From positions 620,001-684,000 of the forward strand of contig NZ_AP027149.1 of assembly GCF_027925445.1 (NCBI RefSeq): a stretch of 64,000 nucleotides of DNA. Reading direction: 5' to 3'. A program made the translations under genes and the position numbers. Shown here piece by piece: positions 17,115 through 24,372 of the stretch (positions are counted from its first letter, which is position 1; each line of letters opens with the position of its first letter). A model generated the notes under the pieces. That model saw only the letters and a list, made by a program, of their open reading frames with translations, had not been told where the DNA came from and made no database searches. Source of the stretch: Methylocystis bryophila (lineage in GTDB: Bacteria; Pseudomonadota; Alphaproteobacteria; Rhizobiales; Beijerinckiaceae).

Positions 17115-17154
17115 GTTGATGCTCCATTGTTGAAGTTTCGCCTTCACCCGCATC

Positions 17155-17170
17155 GGCAAAATTCGGGCCA
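17155..17170 (-). promoter_or_regulatory. Sigma-54 (-24/-12) promoter of the ferredoxin-SIR2 operon
   Basis: Read on the minus strand, TGGCCCG-AATT-TTGCC fits the consensus TGGCACG-N4-TTGCW with two mismatches and keeps the essential GG and GC ten bases apart. It lies 41-56 bp upstream of the ferredoxin ATG, giving a leader of about 30 nt. A typical NifA upstream site (TGT-N10-ACA) was not found within 300 bp. Confidence 0.7.
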
Positions 17171-17391
17171 AACGTGCCGGCGTAGGCGTTGATCGACGCG
17201 GCTTTGATCGCGCCGAGGAAGAAGGAGATCGGATTTTCGGTGAGAGGCGCCCATAGGGGCAGCGTCACGGCGCGTCAAAGGCGCGAAGAGGACTAAGCTC
17301 CAAATCAAGAATTTTGAGCATCTCTTGACCAGAAAACGGTCTCGCCCCTTACCGGGACGCGCTCCAGGCGGGCGCCGGCTGGGCCTAGGTC

Positions 17392-17421
17392 TTGACGTTT
17401 TATGAAGCAAATAACTGATTA
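17392..17421 (+). promoter_or_regulatory. Candidate sigma-70-type promoter of nifA
   Basis: TTGACG at 17392 and TGATTA at 17416 are separated by 18 bp in an A+T-rich stretch that stands out from the surrounding DNA. It lies about 110 bp upstream of the nifA start. The rest of the divergent spacer 17115-17533 holds the ferredoxin promoter and no supported gene. Confidence 0.35.
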
Positions 17422-17533
17422 ATAATGGAATTATTGGTATTGTCGCGCTGCACAAAATATCGCATTGACGGTGTGTGAATTGCTTCTATCCTTGTACGAC
17501 GCGCGCTTCATCGACTGGAGCTGTGAGAAACCA

Positions 17534-19267
17534 ATGGGTTTTCACCCCGGAAGCACCATGACCGGACCTGGCGTCCGAACATCGGACCTGAGCGAATCCG
17601 CTCTGGTCGGCATCTATGAAGTTTCAAAGCTCCTGGCCTCGGCCCACCGTCTCGAGCGCACCCTTGCTGGCGTGCTTGGCGTGTTGTCGAGCTTCCTCGA
17701 CATGCGTCACGGCCTCTTCGCCCTTCTCGACAAGGAAGGCGATCCGGAGATCGTGGTCGGCTCAGGCTGGTCGGAGATCAATGCGAAGCAGTTCTTCGAG
17801 CGCCTGCCCGAGCGCGCGATCGGACAGATCGTCGCGACCAAAATGCCGCTCGTCGTCGAGAACGTGCTCGACTCGCCGCTTTTCGAAGGCGCCGACCTCT
17901 CCGGCTGGGGCCCGGCGGACGGCGAGCCCTTCTCGCTCGTCGGCGTTCCGATCAAGGAAGGCGACGCCGTTGTCGGCACGCTGACGGTCGACCGCGCCCT
18001 ATCGGACCGCTCCTCCGTCCGCTTCGACCGTGATGTGCGCTTTTTGACGATGATCGCCAATCTCGTCGGCCAGACGTTGCGGTTGCACAAGCTCATCGCT
18101 CGCGACCGCGAGCGTCTGATGCTGGAGAACGCGCGGCTCGGCAAGGGCGAGCGTCCGCATGCCCTCGACAGCAAGACCGAGGGGATCAAGGGCATCATCG
18201 GTAGCAGTGCCGCGGTGCGTGCGGTCGTCGAAAAAATCCGCATCGTCGCCAAATCGCGCTCGACCGTGCTGCTTCGAGGCGAGTCGGGCACCGGCAAGGA
18301 ACTGTTCGCCGCCGCGATCCACAATCTCTCGCCCCGCCACAGCAAGCCCTTCGTCAAGCTCAATTGCGCAGCGCTGCCGGAAAGCGTGCTCGAATCGGAG
18401 CTGTTCGGCCATGAGCGCGGCTCCTTCACCGGCGCCGCCGCGATGCGCAAGGGGCGCTTCGAGCTCGCCGAAGGCGGGACACTGTTTCTCGACGAGATCG
18501 GCGAGATCACGCCCGCCTTCCAGGCCAAGCTTCTCCGCGTCCTGCAGGAGGGCGAATTCGAGCGCGTCGGCGGAAACCGCACGCTGAAGGTCGACGTGCG
18601 TTTCGTCTGCGCGACGAACAAGAATCTCGAAGAGGCTGTGCAGAAGGGCGAATTCCGCGCCGACCTCTATTACCGCATCAGCGTCGTGCCGATCTTTTTG
18701 CCGCCGCTGCGCGACCGAAAGGGCGATCTCGCGCCTCTCGCCAATGAGTTTCTCCGCCGCTTCAACGCGGAGCAGGGGTCGCATCTGTCCTTGTCGGAGT
18801 CGGCGATGCAGGTGCTGTCGGAATGCGGCTTTCCCGGCAACATCCGCGAGCTCGAGAACTGCGTCTATCGCACGGCGACGCTGGCGCGCGGTTCGGAGAT
18901 CGTCGACAAGGATTTCTCCTGTCGTAACGACGGCTGTCTCTCGGCCGTACTCTGGGGAGGAGGGCACGAGGACGCGCCTGCGCCGCCGCGCTTCACAAAA
19001 CCTCTGCCCGTCGTCTCGTCTCCGAAGAGCTTCGCGCCGCCGCCGCCCCCAGCGCCCGCGCCGACCGGAGAGACCGCACCGCTATGTCCCGGCGCCGAAA
19101 ACTGCAACGTCGGCGGCGCCGACGGGCGTAGCGAGCGCGAGAAGTTGATCAACGCTATGGAGGAGGCGGGGTGGGTCAAAGCCAAGGCGGCGCGTCTTCT
19201 GGGCCTCACGCCGCGCCAGATCGGTTACGCTCTGCAAAAACATGACATTCCCGTCCGCAAATTCTAG
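17534..19267 (+). CDS. nifA: Nitrogenase transcriptional activator NifA
   Basis: A 577-aa sigma-54 activator. It has an N-terminal GAF domain (residues about 40-190), an AAA+ domain with Walker A GESGTGKE (249-256), the sigma-54 contact loop GSFTGA (296-301, usually GAFTGA), Walker B GGTLFLDEIGEI and a Fis-type helix-turn-helix at the end (AKAARLLGLTPRQIGYALQKH). The inter-domain region has Cys431, 443, 463 and 468 in the exact spacing C-x11-C-x19-C-x4-C known from oxygen-sensitive alphaproteobacterial NifA. A proline-rich linker (about 495-515) precedes the HTH. ATG at 17534 is used; ATG at 17558, with CGGAAG five bases before it, is an equally good start. Its targets would include the divergent ferredoxin operon. 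Confidence 0.97.
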   Translation: MGFHPGSTMTGPGVRTSDLSESALVGIYEVSKLLASAHRLERTLAGVLGVLSSFLDMRHGLFALLDKEGDPEIVVGSGWSEINAKQFFERLPERAIGQIVATKMPLVVENVLDSPLFEGADLSGWGPADGEPFSLVGVPIKEGDAVVGTLTVDRALSDRSSVRFDRDVRFLTMIANLVGQTLRLHKLIARDRERLMLENARLGKGERPHALDSKTEGIKGIIGSSAAVRAVVEKIRIVAKSRSTVLLRGESGTGKELFAAAIHNLSPRHSKPFVKLNCAALPESVLESELFGHERGSFTGAAAMRKGRFELAEGGTLFLDEIGEITPAFQAKLLRVLQEGEFERVGGNRTLKVDVRFVCATNKNLEEAVQKGEFRADLYYRISVVPIFLPPLRDRKGDLAPLANEFLRRFNAEQGSHLSLSESAMQVLSECGFPGNIRELENCVYRTATLARGSEIVDKDFSCRNDGCLSAVLWGGGHEDAPAPPRFTKPLPVVSSPKSFAPPPPPAPAPTGETAPLCPGAENCNVGGADGRSEREKLINAMEEAGWVKAKAARLLGLTPRQIGYALQKHDIPVRKF

Positions 19268-20015
19268 CCCCGACGCCGATCCCGACGCGGCTCCGCTCGA
19301 CTGGCTCGGCCAGCCCATCCGCTGCCGCGAATGCGATCATGTCGTGCTCAATCGCGAAGGGCTCTGCCGCAAGGGAACGGCCTGCGTGCGGGACCGCCGG
19401 GCGCGCCGCGTCGATGGCTTCTTCCGCAAACATCCCGAGCTCGCCAACGATTATCTTCAGCACTCCTATTTCGAGGTGCGCGCCGTCGCCGCAAAATATG
19501 CGAGCGTGATGCGGCTTATGCCGCTGCTGGCCGATCCGGAGCCGGAAGTTCGCGCAAGGGCGGCGCAGCGCTTGCCCGTGGAGCGCGTCAAGGCGCTCGC
19601 GAATGATCCCGAGCCGCGCGTGCGCATGGTGCTCGCCAATCGACTGGAAGGGGCGAGCCTCGTCGCGATGCTTGCGGATGAGGACTATATCGTCCGGGTC
19701 AATGTCGTGCGGCGTCTGCCGCCCGAGCTCGTTCCGCTCGCCGTCCACGACGCCGAATCGGAGGTCAGGCGCTGGGCGGCGCGGCGCTTGCCAGAGGAGC
19801 GGCTGCAGCTGCTGATGTTCGACGAGGAGCCGCTCGTCCGACTCGTGGTGGCCGAGCGGCTGCCACCTTCGCGCCTCGCCGCGATGGCGCAAGACGAGGA
19901 TTTGCGCGTTCGCTTCACCGTGGCCGAGCGAGCCCCGCCGGAACTCCTGCCGAGTCTGCTCGACGATCCGGACGAGCTGGTCCGCGACGTCGCGCGGACG
20001 CGTTTGGAAGAGTGA
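19242..20015 (+). CDS. LRV-repeat 4Fe-4S protein, nif-associated
   Basis: A 257-aa protein with an N-terminal cysteine cluster (CRECDHVVLNREGLCRKGTAC) followed by about eight leucine-rich-variant repeats of roughly 24 residues (pattern LADPEPEVRARAAQRLP, LADEDYIVRVNVVRRLP, LLDDPDELVRDVARTRL). This is the layout of the LRV protein described from the Azotobacter vinelandii nif region, where four cysteines hold a 4Fe-4S cluster. Its start overlaps the end of nifA by 26 bp, so the two are co-transcribed. Its biochemical role in nitrogen fixation is not known; a scaffold or redox-responsive partner is a reasonable guess. Confidence 0.92.
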   Translation: MTFPSANSSPDADPDAAPLDWLGQPIRCRECDHVVLNREGLCRKGTACVRDRRARRVDGFFRKHPELANDYLQHSYFEVRAVAAKYASVMRLMPLLADPEPEVRARAAQRLPVERVKALANDPEPRVRMVLANRLEGASLVAMLADEDYIVRVNVVRRLPPELVPLAVHDAESEVRRWAARRLPEERLQLLMFDEEPLVRLVVAERLPPSRLAAMAQDEDLRVRFTVAERAPPELLPSLLDDPDELVRDVARTRLEE

Positions 20016-20104
20016 TTTTTCGGGCTCCGTCTGTCGGTCGATTTCAGAAAAGCGACGCCGATCCCCCCTTCGATGGAAGAGGGTTTTCGATAGATCGGCT
20101 CCAC

Positions 20105-20138
20105 GTTTGAGCCGTTCCACTCAAACGCAGCGTGATCT
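20105..20138 (-). repeat. Partial repeat of family B
   Basis: This is the first hairpin only: on the minus strand GATCACGCTGCGTTTGAG...CTCAAACG, with a changed loop. It sits between the convergent LRV and coiled-coil genes, 90 bp after one stop and just beyond the other, where it could serve as a bidirectional terminator. Confidence 0.6.
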
Positions 20139-20667
20139 AGGCGACGTTCTTGCCCGAGACCGAGAGCGGCGAGGGCGTCTTCTCCAGCGACGCGCCGGCC
20201 TGTTTCTTCAAGACCTCGAGGCTTTCCCCGATCTTGGTCGCGGGCGACGAGTCTTGAGCCCGGTGAGCGAGCTTGACCAATCTAACCGCGAGGGACGCCA
20301 TTCCGTCGATGGCTTTCTCCAACAAGCCTATCGCCGCGGGCTTCGCCTGTTGTTGCAAGCGTTGAAGAGACTCGCCCGCCCGGCTCATGAGCGGCGCCAC
20401 GGCTCGAGACGCCTTTTCCGTCAGCGCGTTCGCCTTCAACAAGGCATGAATTTTCGCGTTCAGCCGCGTCGTCTCGCTCTCGAGGCGCCAGGCGGCGAGC
20501 TGCTGCTGCCTGAGGTCGCTCATCGCCTCGCTGTGCAGACTTCTCAACAGCGTGACTTCGTTTTCGAGCTTCTCGAGGCGATCCTTGATGGCGTCGACCA
20601 TCCGGAAAGAAAACTTGCCCGCCTCCAAATTGGCCAAGGCGAGTTCGATGTCCATTTTGCTAGGCAT
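20137..20667 (-). CDS. Predicted coiled-coil protein, unknown
   Basis: A 176-aa protein. The ATG at 20667 follows GGAGG with seven bases spacing, which decides the start over an upstream frame. There is no signal peptide or membrane segment. Residues about 25-65 (MVDAIKDRLEKLENEVTLLRSL) and 65-100 form strong heptad-like helices, followed by a second amphipathic helical part (SRAGESLQRLQQQAKPAAIGLLEKAIDGMASLAVRLVKLAH) and a flexible tail. The layout recalls phasin- or apolipoprotein-like granule or membrane-surface proteins, but no family is recognised. The next gene upstream on the same strand encodes a YidB-like protein. Confidence 0.65.
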   Translation of the reverse strand: MPSKMDIELALANLEAGKFSFRMVDAIKDRLEKLENEVTLLRSLHSEAMSDLRQQQLAAWRLESETTRLNAKIHALLKANALTEKASRAVAPLMSRAGESLQRLQQQAKPAAIGLLEKAIDGMASLAVRLVKLAHRAQDSSPATKIGESLEVLKKQAGASLEKTPSPLSVSGKNVA

Positions 20668-20862
20668 GGTTCGTCCTCCACCGTAAGATGAGTAGAGACA
20701 AGATCGGCGTCCTACAGTTAAAATTCCCTTGCGACGCAGGCGAGACAAGCCAGCCATCTTACACTTTTTACACTTTGCTCGGCGACGTGACGCAGCAAAG
20801 CTTAACCAGAGCGTCCGGGACTGCCGGAAATGGTAACCCCGGCCATTTTTATTACGGCCGCG

Positions 20863-21240
20863 TCACAGCTTTCCGTTGGGGGTGGCGCTGTCTATGGCGG
20901 CCGGCAAAAGCTTGGCGAGCCGTTCCCGCAAATTCTCGACGGAGAAGTCCGCCTTTCTGGCCATGTCCAATATGCCCGGCCAGCCGACCAGCTGGAGCGC
21001 TTCGACCGAGTTGAGGGGCAGGTTGGGGCCCGTGGAAATCCAGGAGCGGACCTTGTTGATGAAGCCGCGTTCCTCGAACAGCTTCACGACATGCGCTAGG
21101 CCGCCCTGGCTTTCGAAATAGTCGCGAATGAGCTCGAGAACCCGATCGTCTTCGGAAGACTTGGCGTGTTGATTCGGCTGAACCGCCTGATTCGGCCCGG
21201 CGGCCGCCTTAGGTTGGAACAACCATTTGAACCAGTTCAT
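20863..21240 (-). CDS. YidB/DUF937-family protein
   Basis: A 125-aa protein with ATG at 21240 and GGAGG five bases before it. The C-terminal 90 residues (LELIRDYFESQGGLAHVVKLFEERGFINKVRSWISTGPNLPLN and LGWPG-like VGWPGILDMARKADFSVENLRERLAKLLPAAID) match YidB/DUF937, a helical family of unknown function. The N-terminus (MNWFKWLFQPK) is aromatic and amphipathic and could touch the membrane. The C-terminus PNGKL differs from the usual TPNG(K/Q) only slightly. It may form a unit with the coiled-coil gene 195 bp downstream. Confidence 0.82.
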   Translation of the reverse strand: MNWFKWLFQPKAAAGPNQAVQPNQHAKSSEDDRVLELIRDYFESQGGLAHVVKLFEERGFINKVRSWISTGPNLPLNSVEALQLVGWPGILDMARKADFSVENLRERLAKLLPAAIDSATPNGKL

Positions 21241-21494
21241 GTAATCCTCCACTGCTTCAACGCTCGCGGCGCGACGGCGGTTTGTTGCATAGCACAAATC
21301 GGCGCCCTGTCCTCTGATGGCGTCGCCCTTTCAGCGTCGAAAATTCCCCGCTCGCCTGTCCTCGCAGGCGATCGCGCCCAGACGGGCCGGTCTCCCGTCC
21401 ATGCGTCCGACCATGCTGAGTTTAAGAGAGAATAAACCGCTATCGATCTCCAAAATATGAAGCCCGCATAGTGTGAGAATCCCGCATCGACGCG

Positions 21495-22856
21495 CTAAAC
21501 GGACCGGTCGCGGGGGCGATGTTCCGGCCTCGGTTGCGCCGGCGCGGGCCTGCCGCCAGCGTCGATAGGGGAGCCCGCTCCGGGCTTTTTTTGCGCGCCG
21601 CGCGGGGGCAGCGCCCGCTCCCGCAGCGAGTCATAGATGGGCGCCTGGCGCGCCAGGGTGGGCGCGATCATGGCGCAGAAGCTCGCGCCGAGCATCGGCA
21701 ACAGAAGCGTCGCGTCCGAGGTCATCTCCGTGATCAGCACGATCCCCGTCAACGGCGCGCGAACGACGGCCGTGAAGAGGGCCGCCATTCCGACTAAGGC
21801 GAAACCGACGGGTTGAACGTAAAACGCTGGAAAGGAAAGTTTCGCGATCTCCCCGCAGAGCAGCCCCAGCTGCGCGCCGAGGGTAAGCAAGGGCGCAAAT
21901 ATGCCTCCCGGCGCTGTCGTGGCGTATGATCCGACCGCGAACCCGAAGCGGAGCAGAAATACAAGGCACAGCGCGAGGAGCGGCTGAGGTCCCAGGAGGG
22001 CGTTCTGTGTGATGGGGTCGCCGCCCCCGACGAGCGCCGGAAAGAACCAAGCCAGCGCCCCCACGAGAGCGCCCATGAGAAGGGCCGTCAGCCCCGGCGC
22101 GCCGCGATCGATTCTCTCCGCAAGCGACATCGCCCCCAGCAGCGCTTTGCAATAGAGGATGCCCGCCACACCGGCGATCGCGCCAGACAGGAAGTAGAGC
22201 GGGTAGGTCTCCGGATCGGCGAAGGCCAGCTCCTCCACATGGAAGTCCGGCGCGGGGCCGAGGATCGCCTGACACACCCAAATCGCTGTCGCGGATGCGC
22301 CGAGCGCGGCGATCGCGATATGCAGCTCGAATTGGCGCACGAGCTCTTCGAGAACGAACACCGCTCCGGCCACCGGGGCGTTGAACGCCGCGGCGAGGCC
22401 GGCGCCGGCGCCGGCCGCAAGCAAGACGCGACGCGTCCTCCAGCTGAGGCCGAACCCTCCCCCGCAGAGATGTCCGATGGTCGCGCCCATTTGCACGCTG
22501 GGGCCCTCGCGACCGAGCGCTTGCCCCGACCCGATCGCGAGCAGGCCCCCGAAATATTTCACGAGCAGCAGAGCCGCCGGGGCGGGCGACGCTTTGCGGT
22601 TCAGCACGTTCTCCACATGCGGTATGCCGCTTCCGGCGGCGTTGGGCGCAAAGCGGCGCACGAGCCAAGCCGCGATCCATGTGGCGGTCGCGCAGAGCAC
22701 GATGATAAGGGCGAAACCACCGGCGGCGTATTGATGCGCCCATTCGACGATCACGTTTCGAAAGTGGTCGGCCTTGTCGAGGAAGAGACGAAAGGACGCG
22801 GCTACGAGGCCCACGCCTGCGCCGACGAAGAGGGAAGCCAAAGAGAGAGCTGCCAC
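21495..22856 (-). CDS. ClC-family chloride channel/transporter
   Basis: A 453-aa integral membrane protein with the ClC signatures: GSGIPHVENVL (selectivity region 1), GREGPSVQMGATIG with the gating Glu, and GGIFAPLLTLGAQLG (region 3). About 10-12 hydrophobic segments are present. The Glu in GREGP suggests a proton-coupled antiporter or a gated channel. There is no CBS domain at the C-terminus, which ends in a basic, proline-rich tail. The family functions in chloride or fluoride transport and acid tolerance; the fluoride-specific motif (GREGT/GMxP type) is not evident. It is a single-gene unit. Confidence 0.92.
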   Translation of the reverse strand: MAALSLASLFVGAGVGLVAASFRLFLDKADHFRNVIVEWAHQYAAGGFALIIVLCATATWIAAWLVRRFAPNAAGSGIPHVENVLNRKASPAPAALLLVKYFGGLLAIGSGQALGREGPSVQMGATIGHLCGGGFGLSWRTRRVLLAAGAGAGLAAAFNAPVAGAVFVLEELVRQFELHIAIAALGASATAIWVCQAILGPAPDFHVEELAFADPETYPLYFLSGAIAGVAGILYCKALLGAMSLAERIDRGAPGLTALLMGALVGALAWFFPALVGGGDPITQNALLGPQPLLALCLVFLLRFGFAVGSYATTAPGGIFAPLLTLGAQLGLLCGEIAKLSFPAFYVQPVGFALVGMAALFTAVVRAPLTGIVLITEMTSDATLLLPMLGASFCAMIAPTLARQAPIYDSLRERALPPRGAQKKPGAGSPIDAGGRPAPAQPRPEHRPRDRSV

Positions 22857-23012
22857 CGCTTCACGCGACCAGTCGTTCTCCCGTGGCTCGACGGTCCGAG
22901 GCTCGATCGATTCCTCCCAGCGTTGAAGTCGGATTGCCGCTTGCGGATTGGCCGTCTATTGCGCGTCCCGATCGCGTGTGATCGAAAAAGACTCGCTCCA
23001 GATCAAAGACTC

Positions 23013-23045
23013 AGAACCGCTTCGCACTTTTCCGTGACATGCTCC
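23013..23045 (-). repeat. Partial repeat of family A (hairpin 1 half)
   Basis: On the minus strand this reads GAGCATGTCACGGAAAAG..., the first half of family A hairpin 1, ending abruptly where a family B copy starts. It is a composite junction of the two repeat families. Confidence 0.65.
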
Positions 23046-23046
23046 A

Positions 23047-23159
23047 GATCACGCTGCGTTCACGCGGAACTGCCTGAACGCAGAAAACGTGATCCATTCT
23101 ATAAGTTTAGAGCGCGATTTGTGCGAAAAACCGGTTCCCACTTTTTCGCATCGCGCCCT
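23047..23159 (+). repeat. Dispersed repeat family B, full copy 2
   Basis: It has the same two-hairpin plan as the copy at 6131-6242. The inner stem has changed to GCGTTCACGC/GCCTGAACGC-like sequence, while the outer arms GATCACG/CGTGATC and the second hairpin (AGCGCGAT, GCGAAAAA, TTTTTCGC, ATCGCGC) are preserved. Confidence 0.85.
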
Positions 23160-23481
23160 AGCGCCTGCTACGCCCCGAATGATAGAATATCGTGAAGCGA
23201 TGAGCCAAGGCGGCCCCGAGCCGGAGCCGCGCTCAGGCTGTTTCCCCCTCCTCACTCGGCTGGGCGGCTTAGATCGGCTCTTGCGGCTTCAGACCGATCC
23301 TTCGTCACAAAACACGAGAGATGGCGGCGCGCCACTGAGGCAGCGCAGGAGGCGCAGGCGCTTGCCCGGCCTCATTTTGGTCCGCTTCATCGTGAATTAA
23401 CCGGTCCCGCCCCACAAAGGGAAAGCCGTCTTTCCGAGGCGCAGAACCTGCTACAGGACGGCGCCAACCTCGCATGGAGTC

Positions 23482-23622
23482 ATGCCGATGCGCGCGTTGC
23501 TTTCTCGCATAAGAGAAAATCAGAAGTCCAACGTGACCTTGCTCGAATATATGCTCCTGGTCACGATGCTGATCCCGATCGCCGATGCTGGAGCCTCCAC
23601 GCTGCTGAACAAGCTGCATTGA
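23482..23622 (+). CDS. Short Flp-pilin-like peptide
   Basis: This small gene encodes 46 aa from ATG 23482, or 44 aa from ATG 23488, which has GGAG at the right distance. It begins with a basic part (MRALLSRIRENQKSN) followed by a hydrophobic helix starting VTLLEYMLLVTMLIP and a short tail ASTLLNKLH. The order basic head, x-x-x-EY, hydrophobic helix is that of Flp/Fap pilin subunits, where the Glu-Tyr pair follows the prepilin cleavage site. The usual Gly before the cleavage site is not obvious (Asn-Val-Thr instead), and no tad genes are nearby, so the assignment is tentative. Confidence 0.5.
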   Translation: MPMRALLSRIRENQKSNVTLLEYMLLVTMLIPIADAGASTLLNKLH

Positions 23623-23652
23623 GTTGCTTCTGCTTTGAGGTCGCCGGACTTA

Positions 23653-23755
23653 GAGCATGTCACGGAATAGCGCGAAGCGGTTTGCCGGTCGTGAGATGCT
23701 CCACCCTTTTGATTTGGCGCGATTCCTTATCGCTCGAACGATTCGGGAAACGCGC
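23653..23755 (+). repeat. Dispersed repeat family A, copy 3 (hairpin 2 damaged)
   Basis: Hairpin 1 is recognisable (GAGCATGTCACGG ... CCGGTCGTGAGATGCTC) but imperfect, and the right arm of hairpin 2 is deleted (CGCTCGAACGATT runs directly into GGGAAACGCGC). The gap 23623-23918 contains this and a possible terminator. Confidence 0.8.
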
Positions 23756-23848
23756 TAGCGCCGACCGCTCAAAGCCCGCGTCAATTCTGAAGAGTTTCCC
23801 TTGCATTCAAAAGAAAAGCGCCGCGCGTTTCGCGCCGATTTTATATGA

Positions 23849-23884
23849 GCGCGCCCCCGCCCTTTTGCCGGGGGAGGACGCGCG
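23849..23884 (-). terminator. Possible terminator of the phasin gene
   Basis: A G+C-rich inverted repeat with CCCCC/GGGGG inner and GCGCG/CGCGC outer arms, about 35 bp beyond the phasin stop, followed on the minus strand by an A/T-rich stretch. Confidence 0.45.
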
Positions 23885-23918
23885 TCTCGCTCGAGCTCTT
23901 CTCGCTTGAGCCCGCTGC

Positions 23919-24293
23919 TCACGAATTTTGCGGCGACTTTCCGAGCGCGCCGGACATGGCTTTTTGGACTGCCGTTCCGACTTCCGTCGCTTGCTTCTGC
24001 AGGCTTTCGCTTTGCGCTTTCGCAAAGTCGGCGTGCAGCCGCAACAATTCCTGCGGGTCCTTGGCGTGAGCGAGCTTTTTCGCGAATTCGAAGGTCGCTT
24101 CAATGTTGGCTTGGGTGCAGGCAAAGATCTTGCTGTTGACCTCTGTCGCGGCGGCAGGGAACGCCGCCTCGAAGGAGCTGACCGCCTTTTCGGCGGCGCT
24201 TGTGAAAGCCTCAAGGGCGCTGCGAGCCTGATCTATGCTTTTTTCCATGAATTCGCGCGCCTGAACCGGAACTTCGAAGGATTGTTCAGCCAT
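23919..24293 (-). CDS. Phasin-family protein
   Basis: A 124-aa helical protein of the Phasin_2 type: AREFMEKSIDQARSALEAFTSAAEKAVSSFE, VNSKIFACTQANIEATFEFAKKLAHAKDPQELLRLHADFAKAQ and LQKQATEVGTAVQKAM. Phasins coat polyhydroxyalkanoate granules; type II methanotrophs store PHB. It has the usual length and no signal peptide. No PHA synthase gene lies in the window. Divided from hpnE by 80 bp on the same strand. Confidence 0.9.
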   Translation of the reverse strand: MAEQSFEVPVQAREFMEKSIDQARSALEAFTSAAEKAVSSFEAAFPAAATEVNSKIFACTQANIEATFEFAKKLAHAKDPQELLRLHADFAKAQSESLQKQATEVGTAVQKAMSGALGKSPQNS

Positions 24294-24372
24294 TTGCTAT
24301 CCCTTTCAAGGCTACCACAACGATAAAGGAGCAACATAGCCGAACACTGTCTCAAGATAGTGACCGCAGCTG

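Larger units (their letters stand above)
22857..23481. other. Repeat-bearing intergenic region
   Basis: About 625 bp upstream of the ClC gene and before the small Flp-like peptide gene. It holds a partial family A repeat on the minus strand (23013-23045) directly joined to a full family B copy (23047-23159). From 23160 to 23480 no convincing gene was seen. Confidence 0.6.

Noticed and set aside
16921..17268. Open frame on the minus strand starting MTLPLWAPLTENPISFFLG across the ferredoxin promoter.
   Set aside because: It runs into the ferredoxin gene in another frame, has no ribosome binding site and covers the sigma-54 promoter.
17440..17456. TTGTCGCGCTGCACAA near nifA as a FixK/Fnr or NifA site.
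   Set aside because: Spacing is wrong for TTGAT-N4-ATCAA and for TGT-N10-ACA; kept only as a remark.
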